A DNA stretch of 22,271 bases, taken from assembly GCA_900548125.1 (NCBI GenBank), contig URJN01000003.1, positions 1-22,271 of the forward strand, read 5' to 3'. The notes beneath the pieces are model-generated. The model searched no databases. It saw nothing but the letters and a program-made list of their open reading frames with translations, and was not told where the DNA came from. Below, piece by piece: positions 15,104 to 22,271 of this stretch; the first letter of the stretch is position 1; every line of letters starts with the position of its first letter. The DNA is from an uncultured Eubacteriales bacterium. GTDB taxonomy: Bacteria; Bacillota; Clostridia; Christensenellales; Aristaeellaceae. A program made the position numbers and the translations under genes.

Positions 15104-16612
15104 ATGAAACGCATTTTAATCGCACTCATTTCCCTGTTTGCGCTGCTGCCCGCGGCGGCATTGGGGCAGGTCGTTACGATGGACGAAGGGCATGTCGCCT
15201 TCGATTATCCGGACAGCTGGCTGGTCATATCGCCGCAGCTCTGCGGGGTCTATGCACCGCTGCTGGAGGTTGAGGGGATGGACGCAGACGCGCTTTCCGC
15301 CGAGCTGACACAGACGCGGACGCTCAGCAGGGCATACAGCGCGGATTTTGCGCAGAACATGTCTGTCATCATCCGAGAGGACGATATATCCGCGGATATC
15401 TACGAAATCAGCGCCATCACGGATGCGCAGCGTGCGACCCTGCGCCGCCGGGCAGAGAATAACAGCCTTTGGGAAACGACGGGACTGCGCACGCAGGATG
15501 TGGAATGGCAGAAGGAGGACGGCGCGTACTGGCTCTATATCCACTACACCATCACGCGGGCAGATGAGCTTGTCGGGCGCGGTCTGCGCTATATCACCAT
15601 CCACAACGGAATGTATGTGATGCTGGATTGGCGCATTCAGGGGCGGCGGTTTACGGGCAGGGATTTGGCGGCGTTCCGCGCACGGCTTGCCGACCTGACC
15701 ATCACGGAGAGCCTCGAGGAGCCGACGCGCACGGTCAGCCTGAACGCGGTGATTCCCGCGGAAACGACGACGGCGAACGTGGAAATCGCCGGAACAGCGA
15801 CGGCAGGGGCGAACATCATTGCCGAAACGACGGACGGATTCGGTGCGCTGAACACGCTGGCTGTTGCGGAAGCCGGCTCAAACGGGAAATTCACGCTGAT
15901 GATTGAGCTGGAAAAAGAAGGCGAATGCGCCGTGACACTGACGGCAAGCAAGGACGGCATGAACAGCACGGCAGTCGAAGGCATCATCACTTACAGCGCA
16001 AAGACCCTGCCTGTGTCCGGCATACCGGAGAGCCAGCGCGTGACGACGGATAAGGTTACGATATCCGGTACGACGCTGGCGGGCGTACAGATGCAGCTGG
16101 TCACGCCGTTTGGCGTCACGAAAAAGAAATCCGGAAACGACGGCTCTTTCTCTTATGAGCTGACAACCAAGGAAGCGGGCGATTACAAGTATACGCTTAT
16201 CCTGGACAAGTCCGGTTACAACCAGCGGCGCGTGCAGTTCACCGTGACCCGCGAGGTGACGGATGATCAGGAGAAGGACAAGGTTCGCCAGTCTGCGGTC
16301 AAGATATCCTACAAGAATCTGCAAAAGGAACGCAAAGAGGATCAGGGACAGGTCATGCGGCTGTATGGCCCTGTGACGCAAATCAGCAGCAGCGGAAGCC
16401 ACACTTATATCCGCATGAGCTACAACAAGGATGCGGACGGCAAATGGTATAACGATGTCATCGTCATCGCGGAGGGGGACACGGGCGTCAAGGAAGGCGA
16501 CATGCTGACCGCCGTTGTGACGGTGGACGGCGTTTATCAGGAACAGGACGCGAGCGGGAAAGAAATCATTGTTCCGCGATTCGAGCTGCTGTTTGTCGAT
16601 AAAATTGAATGA
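15104..16612 (+). CDS. Secreted protein with PsbP-like, two Ig-like and OB-like domains
   Basis: A 502-residue predicted exported protein. Signal peptide 1 to about 22 (MKRILIALISLFALLPAAALG); an N-terminal domain (about 23-205) with VAFDYPDSWLV near its start, as in PsbP-like folds; two Ig-like beta domains (about 210-298 and 305-386) sharing a G-T-x-x-G...G-x-F...GE/GDY pattern; a Lys/Glu-rich linker; and a C-terminal OB-like domain (about 415-500: QVMRLYGPV, then EGDMLTAVVTVDGVY). No anchor is seen. ATG 15104 is preceded by GGAGAGA (15093-15099), 17 bases after the NYN gene, so it is the last gene of the operon. Its Ig-like domains resemble the one near the end of the SH3 surface protein at 3749-7813. 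Domain names are by pattern; function is unknown. Confidence 0.75.
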   Translation: MKRILIALISLFALLPAAALGQVVTMDEGHVAFDYPDSWLVISPQLCGVYAPLLEVEGMDADALSAELTQTRTLSRAYSADFAQNMSVIIREDDISADIYEISAITDAQRATLRRRAENNSLWETTGLRTQDVEWQKEDGAYWLYIHYTITRADELVGRGLRYITIHNGMYVMLDWRIQGRRFTGRDLAAFRARLADLTITESLEEPTRTVSLNAVIPAETTTANVEIAGTATAGANIIAETTDGFGALNTLAVAEAGSNGKFTLMIELEKEGECAVTLTASKDGMNSTAVEGIITYSAKTLPVSGIPESQRVTTDKVTISGTTLAGVQMQLVTPFGVTKKKSGNDGSFSYELTTKEAGDYKYTLILDKSGYNQRRVQFTVTREVTDDQEKDKVRQSAVKISYKNLQKERKEDQGQVMRLYGPVTQISSSGSHTYIRMSYNKDADGKWYNDVIVIAEGDTGVKEGDMLTAVVTVDGVYQEQDASGKEIIVPRFELLFVDKIE

Positions 16613-16639
16613 AAAAAGCGGGCAGAAGCCCGCTTTTTT
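16612..16639. terminator. Bidirectional intrinsic terminator
   Basis: GCGGGC (16618-16623) pairs with GCCCGC (16628-16633) around AGAA, flanked by six A (16612-16617) and six T (16634-16639). It starts at the last base of the stop codon of the Ig-like gene and can also end the minus-strand transcript whose last gene stops at 16719. Confidence 0.9.
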
Positions 16640-16718
16640 GCATGGGAAAAGGCGTGAAGTTGCCCGCGTGAGCAAAGCCCTCGCATTTTGTAAAACCGGG
16701 GCGAAAGTGAAAACGGGT

Positions 16719-17498
16719 TCAGCCCGCATGAACAAAGGGAATCAGCGCGAGGGTCAGCATCAGACACAGCAGGCAGATGCAGAAACAGCAGAGAAAAGCT
16801 GCCTGAGAGATGTCGCCGGAAACGGGCGCATGCGTGGCGTGGTCGTCGTCCGTGATGCCGAGGATATTCATCAGGCGGCTTTGTGCGCCGTGTCCGCCGG
16901 TGCGGAAGGGATTGCGTCCGACGACACCGCTGCACAGGACGAGCAGGGCACTGAACACCTTATCGGCGGCATGAACGATAGAGCCAAGCAGCTGATCTGC
17001 TTTGGGAATCTCTGCGCAGGACGAGCAGAGAGCCAGATACGCCCAGCCGAGCGCACTGCCGATATGCAGCGGCATGCCCAACGCCATCAGAAGGAGAGGG
17101 GCGCAGAGATGCGCGACGAATTCCGGAACCAGCGCGGCGCAGGTATTCCGAACCTTGGCTTCGTAAGCCGGAATGTCTTTTTCAAAAGCACCGGAGTCCA
17201 GTTCGCGCTTGACCGCGCCGCTGGCGGGAATCGGCGCAAGCCCGAAGAGCGGGAGAGCCATCGTGACGGCGGAAACGGCGGGATGAATCAAACTGAGCAG
17301 AAGCCCGACGAGAAAGAACAGCAGCAGATAGACGGGATAAGAAACGGCATACGGCGGGCGGCTGAACCTTTGATCGAGTCGGGTCAGCGGGGGCAGGAGC
17401 TTTTTCGGCAGGGACAAGACGAGCGGCGCGAGCTTGGGGCAGGACAGATAGAGGGTAAAAGCAAGGACGAGCGCGGCGGGATAGGCGAGAAGACGCAT
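16719..17498 (-). CDS. Unrecognised multi-pass membrane protein downstream of tmcAL
   Basis: A 259-residue protein with about five to six hydrophobic segments: 1-30, 57-87, 120-150, 185-200 and 230-257. CAGGAGGC seven bases before ATG 17498 fixes the start; the reading frame extends upstream through tmcAL but without support. It lies 22 bases after tmcAL and is probably co-transcribed. Clostridia often keep the sporulation protein gene ylbJ near this spot, but this protein is much shorter than YlbJ (about 400) and I do not see its motifs. The order of a VKRELDSGAFEKD helix, a PLLLMALGMPL segment, a VHAADKVFSALL helix and the SGDISQAAF end weakly recalls CobD/CbiB cobalamin synthases, at a level I would not annotate. 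Confidence 0.7.
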   Translation of the reverse strand: MRLLAYPAALVLAFTLYLSCPKLAPLVLSLPKKLLPPLTRLDQRFSRPPYAVSYPVYLLLFFLVGLLLSLIHPAVSAVTMALPLFGLAPIPASGAVKRELDSGAFEKDIPAYEAKVRNTCAALVPEFVAHLCAPLLLMALGMPLHIGSALGWAYLALCSSCAEIPKADQLLGSIVHAADKVFSALLVLCSGVVGRNPFRTGGHGAQSRLMNILGITDDDHATHAPVSGDISQAAFLCCFCICLLCLMLTLALIPFVHAG

Positions 17499-17520
17499 AC
17501 AAGAAGCCTCCTGTCTGAAA

Positions 17521-18711
17521 TTAAGGGAGTAGGATGGGGCTGGTGGTGAAATCGCGCCCGCAGGCGCGCAGAGCCGGATTGGAAACGCCGAGCGACCAGA
17601 GGTCCTGAGCGCGAATATCGAGGGAAAAGAGCGGGTCGGCGCGGTCAAATGCCGCGGCTTTGGTGACGAGCGGAATGGAGGCGTGCGCTTTGATGGCGCG
17701 CAGGAGCGGCGCGGCGTTCTTTCGGAAACCCAGAACGCGGGCATAGGTCGGCGCGCGATGCTCTGCGGCAAAGTTTCGGGAAACGCCCAGCAGAATATGC
17801 GCACAGAGGCGGGAGAGCCGCGCATGCGTATAGCGTTTGCTCTTGATGGCGGTAATCAGCTCCTCGCGGGAAGCGGCAGTCTGCGCGGCACGCAGAAAGC
17901 GGTATTCCAGCCCTTCATCCATGCCGACGATCTCGCGAAGAGAAACGGCGTCCATCGTGCGCAGGCGGTAGAAAAGTGCCTGCGTGAGCGCGTCTTCGGA
18001 ATGGAATTCGCCGCGCCGCTCGGCAGAGAGCAGCTCTTCCGGAAAGGGAACGGCAGCACCTGCGGTCTGAACGTCGCCCATTGTGAGCGCGGCGCGCACG
18101 CCGGTTGCGCTGGCAAGCGGGGAAGGCGAACTGTCGTGGTAGCCGCATCCCTCGCGGAGGATGGGCACGGCGGATATATCATCGGGCAGGGCTTGAAGAT
18201 ATTCCAGCGCAAGCACGGCGTTGGGGCGGGCAATCTGCTCGGCTAAGCCGGAAAGACCGCTTGCGGACTCTGCCGCCAGCGCACGGGCGCGGGGATAGGG
18301 CAGCCCACGGTCAAGCGCATCCTTCAGCACGGACTGAAACGCGGGGGATTCGTCCCTCAGCGCGTCGCGGGCGGCAAAGAGGATATCCAGCGACTGCGCT
18401 TCGCAGCCGAAGGAGAGATGCGTCACGACGTTCAGGGCACGGAGCAGCGCGACGCCGCCGGAGGCAAAATCCGGCGCGGGCGCACAGGCAAAGCGGCAGG
18501 GCAGTTCCAGAACGAGATCCGCGCCGCCCAGAAGCGCCATGCGCGCGCGAAGCCACTTGTCATGGCGGGCGAACGCGCCGCGCTGCGTGAGCGCACCGCT
18601 CATCAGGCAGAGCATGAAGTCCGCGCCGCTCTTTTCCCGAGCGAGAGCCAGATGGCGTGCGTGACCGTTATGGAAGGGGTTATATTCACAGATGACGGCG
18701 CAGACGCGCAT
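17521..18711 (-). CDS. tmcAL: tRNA(Met) cytidine acetate ligase
   Basis: Predicted TmcAL (YlbM), which activates acetate with ATP and acetylates the wobble cytidine (C34) of elongator tRNA-Met, preventing misreading of Ile codons. The nucleotidyltransferase signature is at the start: CEYNPFHNGH with HxGH at residues 14-17, then MSGALTQRG and a basic KWLRARMALLGGADLVLELP block. The C-terminal SKRYTHARLSRLCAHILLG matches the family's tRNA-binding region as I recall it. Length is 396 residues against about 415 in Bacillus. I chose ATG 18711, preceded by AAAGGAG; the longer frame from 18741 lacks a site. It is divergent from pta (195 bases), which leads the operon-like pair that makes acetate. 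Confidence 0.93.
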   Translation of the reverse strand: MRVCAVICEYNPFHNGHARHLALAREKSGADFMLCLMSGALTQRGAFARHDKWLRARMALLGGADLVLELPCRFACAPAPDFASGGVALLRALNVVTHLSFGCEAQSLDILFAARDALRDESPAFQSVLKDALDRGLPYPRARALAAESASGLSGLAEQIARPNAVLALEYLQALPDDISAVPILREGCGYHDSSPSPLASATGVRAALTMGDVQTAGAAVPFPEELLSAERRGEFHSEDALTQALFYRLRTMDAVSLREIVGMDEGLEYRFLRAAQTAASREELITAIKSKRYTHARLSRLCAHILLGVSRNFAAEHRAPTYARVLGFRKNAAPLLRAIKAHASIPLVTKAAAFDRADPLFSLDIRAQDLWSLGVSNPALRACGRDFTTSPILLP

Positions 18712-18801
18712 GGGGAAACGCTCCTTTCCGAAAAAAGACACGGGACATGGAAAAATCGGGCAAAATCCTGCCGAAAAGCGGGATAAAATTGCCGTCCGTC
18801 C

Positions 18802-18830
18802 TTTTCAAAACCGATAAATTGCGCTATAAT
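18802..18830 (+). promoter_or_regulatory. Sigma-A promoter of pta
   Basis: TTTTCA (18802-18807), 17-base spacer and a perfect TATAAT (18825-18830). The expected start, near 18837, gives a leader of about 70 bases before the pta AAGGAGGAT (18892-18900). Confidence 0.75.
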
Positions 18831-18834
18831 AAAA

Positions 18835-18873
18835 CTGTATCCGTTTGTATACAGATGGTTTGCCCATTGGGTA
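18835..18873 (+). promoter_or_regulatory. Two inverted repeats at the pta transcription start and leader
   Basis: CTGTAT (18835-18840) and ATACAG (18849-18854) form an inverted repeat with an eight-base spacer over the predicted start. TTGCCCATTGGGTAA (18859-18873) is a second, nearly perfect palindrome. Either could be an operator or an RNA hairpin; no regulator can be named. Confidence 0.35.
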
Positions 18874-18906
18874 AGCCTATTATATCACGTCAAGGAGGAT
18901 TTACAA

Positions 18907-19905
18907 ATGTCTGTCATTGACAAAATCAGAGCGAAGGCTGCCGCCGACGTCAAGCACGTCGTGCTGGCTGAGGGCACCGAGCCGCGCACCGTTGAGGCGG
19001 CGGCGAAGATCGTCAAGCTGGGCTTGGCGAAGATCACGCTGGTCGGCGCGAAGGCCGATATCGAAGCGAAGGCTGCCGAGCTGGGCGTTGACCTGACCGG
19101 TGTCAGCATTGCCGATCCGGCGACGAGCGAGAAGACCGCCGCGTATGCCGAGCAGCTTTTCCATATCCGCGAGAAGAAGGGCATGACCCTTGAAAAGGCG
19201 ACTGAGCTGTGCCTGAAGAACACCCTGTTCTACGGCACGATGATGCTCAAGATGGGCGACGCCGACGCGATGGTCGCCGGCGCGATCAACACCACCGGCG
19301 ATGTGCTTCGTCCGGCACTGCAGATCATCAAGGGCGCCCCGGGCATCAAGACCGTTTCTTCCTGCTTCCTGATGGAAGTGCAGGACAAGAAGTACGGCGA
19401 CGACGGCGTGCTGGTGTTCGGCGACTGCGCCGTGAATATCGACCCGACCAGCGAGCAGCTGGCGGATATCGCCATTGCGTCCGCGCAGACCGGCAAGGCG
19501 CTGCTGGGCATGGATCCGCGCGTGGCGATGCTGTCCTTCTCCACGAAGGGCTCCGCGAAGCATGAGAACGTGGACAAGGTTGCCAACGCCGTGAAGCTGG
19601 TGCATGAGCAGGCGCCGGAGCTGAACGTGGACGGCGAGATGCAGGCGGATGCCGCGCTCGTTTCCTCCGTCGGCGAACTGAAGTGCCCGGGCAGCCCGGT
19701 TGCCGGCAAGGCGAACGTGCTGGTCTTCCCGGATCTGCAGGCGGGCAACATCGGCTACAAGCTGGTGCAGCGTCTGGGCAACGCGAAGGCCATCGGCCCG
19801 GTCATCCAGGGTCTTGCCAAGCCGGTCAACGACCTGTCCCGCGGCTGCTCCGTTGAGGATATCGTGGACGTCGTCGCCATCGCTGCGGTCAAGGCGCAGG
19901 CTTAA
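18907..19905 (+). CDS. pta: Phosphate acetyltransferase
   Basis: Converts acetyl-CoA and phosphate to acetyl phosphate and CoA in the cytosol, the first step of acetate formation. The 332-residue length matches the short, single-domain form of Gram-positive bacteria. Recognisable blocks include VLAEGTEPRTVEAA at the start, GDADAMVAGAINTTGDVLRP, FGDCAVNIDPTSEQLADIA, MLSFSTKGSAKHENV, DGEMQADAAL and VFPDLQAGNIGYKLVQRL, the last two forming the typical C-terminal signature. A strong AAGGAGGAT and a codon choice heavily biased to few codons (GGC, GCG, CTG, AAG) suggest high expression. It is followed by ackA, with a palindromic repeat element between. The next enzyme's product, acetate, is a substrate of the divergently encoded TmcAL. 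Confidence 0.97.
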   Translation: MSVIDKIRAKAAADVKHVVLAEGTEPRTVEAAAKIVKLGLAKITLVGAKADIEAKAAELGVDLTGVSIADPATSEKTAAYAEQLFHIREKKGMTLEKATELCLKNTLFYGTMMLKMGDADAMVAGAINTTGDVLRPALQIIKGAPGIKTVSSCFLMEVQDKKYGDDGVLVFGDCAVNIDPTSEQLADIAIASAQTGKALLGMDPRVAMLSFSTKGSAKHENVDKVANAVKLVHEQAPELNVDGEMQADAALVSSVGELKCPGSPVAGKANVLVFPDLQAGNIGYKLVQRLGNAKAIGPVIQGLAKPVNDLSRGCSVEDIVDVVAIAAVKAQA

Positions 19906-19934
19906 TTCAGACTCTTGAAGGGGCTGTTGCGCAA

Positions 19935-20050
19935 GCCCTCTCCGACCTTCGGTCACCTCTCCCAGAGGGAGAGGCAAGACGGGAGACGAAAGTCTGCTGA
20001 TCTTGGCTCCCCCCTTTTGGGGGGAGCTGTCACAAAGTGACTGAGAGGGC
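19935..20050. repeat. Palindromic MITE-like intergenic repeat element between pta and ackA
   Basis: A 116-base element bounded by GCCCTCTC (19935-19942) and its complement GAGAGGGC (20043-20050). Inside are four stems in mirror order: GACC/GGTC (19944-19954), CCTCTCCC/GGGAGAGG (19956-19974), GCTCCCCCC/GGGGGGAGC (20006-20027) and GTCAC/GTGAC (20029-20041). The left half, read in reverse complement, is a diverged copy of the right half. It matches a style of repeat I recall being scattered between genes of gut Clostridia, often mis-annotated as short proteins. There is no transposase and no T-run, so neither autonomous movement nor termination is implied. Confidence 0.8.
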
Positions 20051-20102
20051 AAGGCTGCGCGGCACCCCCCTTTTTATTATCAAAAAGCAAGGAGATACTC
20101 CC

Positions 20103-21299
20103 ATGAAGATTCTGGTCATCAACGCTGGCTCTTCCTCCCTGAAGTTCCAGCTCATCGACATGGACGACGAGTCCGTCAAGGCGAAGGGTCTGGTCGAGCG
20201 CATCGGCATCGAAGGCACGCACTTCAAGCAGACCGTACTCGGCACCGACAAGGTGATTGAGTTTACCCGCAACATGAAGGACCACACCGAAGCCATTTCC
20301 GCCGTCCTTACCGCGCTGACGGACAAGGACAACGGCGCCATCGCGTCTTTGGATGAAATCGGTGCCTGCGGTCACCGCGTGCTGCACGGCGGCGAGACGT
20401 TCAAAGAGTCCGTGCTGGTGACGGAGGAGTCGATGAAGGGCATCGAGGAGCTTGTGCCGCTCGGACCGCTGCATCAGCCGGCGAACATCGCGGGCATCAA
20501 GGCGTGCCAGGCGGTCATGCCGGCCAAGCCGAACGTCGCCGTTTTCGATACCGCTTTCCATCAGACGATGCCCAAGAAGGCGTTCCTCTACGGCGTGCCG
20601 TATGAGTACTACACCGATTTGAAGGTTCGCCGTTACGGCTTCCACGGCACCAGCCATCGCTTCATCGCGGGCGAAACGCCGAAGTACCTGGGCAAGAAGC
20701 CGGAGGACTGCAAGTTCATCATCTGCCATCTGGGCAACGGCTCTTCCCTGAGCGCAATCGTCGGCGGCAAGGTCGTCGATACCTCCATGGGTCTGACGCC
20801 GCTGGAGGGCGTGCTGATGGGCAGCCGTTCGGGCGATGTGGATCCGGCTGTGCTGGAGTACATCATGGATCACACCGGCATGGACATCCACGAGATGCTC
20901 AACTGCCTGAACAAGAAGAGCGGCTTCGCCGGTCTGTCCTGCTCGAGCGACATGCGCGATGTGAAGGCTGCTGCGGCGAAGGGCGACGAGCAGGCTCAGG
21001 CCGCGCTGGACGTTTGGACGTACCGTATCCAGAAGTACATCGGCGCATACAACGTGGCTGTCGGCGGCGCGGATGCGATCGTCTTCACCGCGGGCATCGG
21101 CGAGAACGACTGCGAGGCGTGCGCACATGTCATCGAAGGTCTGTCCTTCATGGGCGTGAAAATCGACCCGGCGAAGAACACCCGCGACACCGTGGGCATC
21201 ATCAGCACGGATGACTCCACCATCAAGGTGCTGCGCATCCCGACCAACGAGGAGCTGCCGATTGCCCGCGATACGCTGGAAATCGTCTCCAAGCTGTAA
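20103..21299 (+). CDS. ackA: Acetate kinase
   Basis: Transfers the phosphate of acetyl phosphate to ADP, giving acetate and ATP, the energy-yielding second step after Pta. All ASKHA-fold signatures are present in 398 residues: INAGSSSLKFQL (Asn7), GHRVLHGG (Arg92), VFDTAFHQTMP (Asp149), RRYGFHGTSH (His181), HLGNGSSLSAI, MGSRSGDVDP and FTAGIGEND. The loop GLSCSSDMRD is one residue shorter than the usual GISGVSSDxRD, a small oddity next to a conserved Arg. I chose ATG 20103 with AAGGAGA (20089-20095); upstream in-frame sequence belongs to the palindromic repeat. It probably shares the pta transcript, since no promoter of its own was seen in the 197-base gap, which the repeat largely fills. Confidence 0.97.
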   Translation: MKILVINAGSSSLKFQLIDMDDESVKAKGLVERIGIEGTHFKQTVLGTDKVIEFTRNMKDHTEAISAVLTALTDKDNGAIASLDEIGACGHRVLHGGETFKESVLVTEESMKGIEELVPLGPLHQPANIAGIKACQAVMPAKPNVAVFDTAFHQTMPKKAFLYGVPYEYYTDLKVRRYGFHGTSHRFIAGETPKYLGKKPEDCKFIICHLGNGSSLSAIVGGKVVDTSMGLTPLEGVLMGSRSGDVDPAVLEYIMDHTGMDIHEMLNCLNKKSGFAGLSCSSDMRDVKAAAAKGDEQAQAALDVWTYRIQKYIGAYNVAVGGADAIVFTAGIGENDCEACAHVIEGLSFMGVKIDPAKNTRDTVGIISTDDSTIKVLRIPTNEELPIARDTLEIVSKL

Positions 21300-21341
21300 G
21301 CCGAATCGCGGCGAAAACCAAAGAAAAAGCGGATGAACGGG

Positions 21342-21373
21342 ATGTTTTCGGGAAAAATCGCCGAAAATAACAT
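21342..21373 (+). other. Weak hairpin after ackA
   Basis: ATGTTTTCGG (21342-21351) can pair with CCGAAAATAACAT (21361-21373) with a two-base bulge. It lacks a T-run, so whether it ends the ackA transcript is doubtful, but no better terminator lies between ackA and the yceD promoter. Confidence 0.3.
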
Positions 21374-21378
21374 TCTGC

Positions 21379-21407
21379 TTGACAAGCACAGAGAAACTGC
21401 GTATAAT
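21379..21407 (+). promoter_or_regulatory. Consensus sigma-A promoter of yceD-rpmF
   Basis: Perfect TTGACA (21379-21384), 17-base spacer and perfect TATAAT (21402-21407). The start near 21414 leaves a leader of about 20 bases. Full consensus fits the high demand for a ribosomal protein. Confidence 0.93.
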
Positions 21408-21435
21408 ATGGAACGGTCAACTTTGAGGTGGAACG

Positions 21436-21960
21436 ATGAAGCTGGATATTACCAAGGGCATTCAGAGAAAGGGCGTTGACGTCCCGTTTTCTCTGAGCGA
21501 TGTCTGGGGAGAGGATCATTGGAATGGAGATACGATTGCGTATGTCCAGCCGGTTTCCTTTTCCGGCACATATATGCTCGCCGATGAGACCGTACTTGTG
21601 CGCGGCGAGGCCCGCGCTGTGATTCAGTCCCCCTGCGCCAGATGCCTGACGCCGACGGAAACCACGGTCACCGCTGAGGTGGACGAGGCTTTCCTGCGCG
21701 ACAAGGGCGACGGCGAAGCCGAGCCGGACGAGGATCAGTACACATACACGGGCCATGTGCTTGAGCTTGATGATGCAGTACGAACTGCCATCCTGCTTGA
21801 ATTGCCCTCACGCATCCTCTGTAAGGAGGACTGCCGCGGGCTGTGCGCCCAGTGTGGCGCAAACCTGAACGTCAATGTGTGTTCATGCCAGAAGGATCTG
21901 ACCAGCAGAAATCCTTTTTCGGCATTAGCATCTTTGCTGAACGAGGATGAGGAGGTGTAA
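21436..21960 (+). CDS. yceD: YceD/DUF177 family protein
   Basis: A 174-residue cytosolic protein of the DUF177 family, nearly always encoded directly before rpmF; roles in 23S rRNA maturation have been reported for plant and bacterial members, though the exact biochemistry is unsettled. The central cysteine pair (Cys67 and Cys70 in SPCARCL) and the C-terminal cluster (Cys129, 133, 137, 140, 149, 151: LCKEDCRGLCAQCG) are conserved features that suggest metal binding. The end, TSRNPFSALASLL, is typical of the family. The ATG has GAGGTGG seven to ten bases upstream. Only three bases separate it from rpmF, whose ribosome binding site lies within its last codons, so translation is probably coupled. 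Confidence 0.93.
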   Translation: MKLDITKGIQRKGVDVPFSLSDVWGEDHWNGDTIAYVQPVSFSGTYMLADETVLVRGEARAVIQSPCARCLTPTETTVTAEVDEAFLRDKGDGEAEPDEDQYTYTGHVLELDDAVRTAILLELPSRILCKEDCRGLCAQCGANLNVNVCSCQKDLTSRNPFSALASLLNEDEEV

Positions 21961-21963
21961 ACA

Positions 21964-22161
21964 ATGGCTCTTCCCAAGGGAAAAATCTCGAAGTCCCGCG
22001 GCCGTATGCGTCGCGCGAACTGGAAGCTGTCCGCGCCCGGAATCGTTAAGTGCCCGCGCTGCCAGCAGATGAAGCTCGCCCACCGTATCTGCAAGCACTG
22101 CGGTTACTACGATGGCAAGCAGGTCATCAACATGGAAGCCGAAACCGCTTCCGAGAAGTAA
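21964..22161 (+). CDS. rpmF: 50S ribosomal protein bL32
   Basis: A 65-residue basic protein of the large ribosomal subunit. The opening MALPKGKISKSRGRMRRANWKL contains the family's KGKISKSR-RRAN core, and the four cysteines at 30, 33, 43 and 46 (CPRC and CKHC) form the zinc-ribbon type of L32, as opposed to the cysteine-free paralogue some bacteria use under zinc limitation. GAGGAGGTG just upstream overlaps the yceD end. It is followed by a strong terminator. Confidence 0.98.
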   Translation: MALPKGKISKSRGRMRRANWKLSAPGIVKCPRCQQMKLAHRICKHCGYYDGKQVINMEAETASEK

Positions 22162-22176
22162 GATTTGCTTCTTTAA

Positions 22177-22201
22177 CCCCCGGTCTACACCGGGGGTTTT
22201 T
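22177..22201 (+). terminator. Intrinsic terminator of yceD-rpmF
   Basis: CCCCCGGT (22177-22184) pairs with ACCGGGGG (22189-22196) around CTAC, followed by TTTTT (22197-22201). It lies 15 bases after the rpmF stop. Confidence 0.95.
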
Positions 22202-22271
22202 GTATAGGCAAATGAGTTTGCCGGGGTGGCGGCGATCCAAGCCCGGATATGCAAAGAAAAAACACGGGTTC

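Noticed and set aside
8401..15125. Long minus-strand frames opposite the YfhO-like, helicase, capA and NYN genes
   Set aside because: They are artefacts of GC-rich codon use: no recognisable domains, no ribosome binding sites, while the plus-strand genes have complete family motifs.
16719..17498. ylbJ, by gene order
   Set aside because: Too short and lacking the family's conserved Gate-domain pattern, so the name is not supported.
18803..18808. Minus-strand TTGAAA as -35 box for tmcAL
   Set aside because: No good -10 sequence at the right distance, and it overlaps the pta -35 on the other strand.
19953..21389. Minus-strand frame opposite ackA whose end translates to a LSHFVTAPPKRGE-type peptide
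   Set aside because: That peptide is the translation of the palindromic repeat element, a common false gene call; the rest is antisense to ackA.

Overview
The window looks like chromosomal DNA of a GC-rich, Gram-positive anaerobe, most likely a gut-type Clostridia (Firmicutes). The grounds are the tmcAL, pta, ackA, yceD, rpmF order, acetate-forming energy metabolism, strong AGGAGG-type ribosome binding sites, consensus sigma-A promoters, and a palindromic intergenic repeat of a kind I recall from gut Clostridia. There are no tRNA or rRNA genes, CRISPR arrays or insertion sequences. Coding density is high and no gene-free stretch exceeds 300 bases. The last 70 bases (22202-22271) hold nothing I can identify.

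Layout. 161-3505: a membrane acyltransferase runs convergently, with a 65-base overlap, into a minus-strand pair of a Nudix hydrolase (ADP-ribose pyrophosphatase type) and a diverged protein resembling a catalytically dead family 2 glycoside hydrolase. 3749-7813: a consensus promoter drives a 1354-residue surface protein with a signal peptide, six SH3-like domains on Pro/Thr/Glu-rich repeat linkers, an Ig-like domain, one membrane helix and a repetitive tail; it ends at a clear terminator. 7957-12503: a YfhO/PTPS-related membrane protein overlaps by four bases an XPD/DinG-type helicase carrying an N-terminal PD-(D/E)XK nuclease domain. A 67-residue minus-strand gene overlaps the helicase end. 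12927-16612: one apparent operon of a CapA-type secreted metallophosphatase, a NYN ribonuclease-fold protein with two LOTUS domains, and a secreted PsbP-like/Ig/OB protein, closed by a terminator. Two near-identical G-rich hairpins flank capA.

16719-18711 (minus): tRNA-Met cytidine acetate ligase (tmcAL), then an unrecognised membrane protein. 18907-21299 (plus): pta and ackA, which convert acetyl-CoA to acetate and ATP, separated by a 116-base palindromic repeat element. tmcAL is divergent from pta, and its enzyme consumes acetate and ATP. 21436-22161: yceD and rpmF (ribosomal protein bL32) from a perfect consensus promoter, ending in a strong terminator.

Start sites were moved inward from the longest reading frame wherever a ribosome binding site or promoter decided the matter. 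Antisense reading frames are numerous because of the GC-rich codon pattern and were not called. All family assignments are from sequence reading and memory; no search was run.
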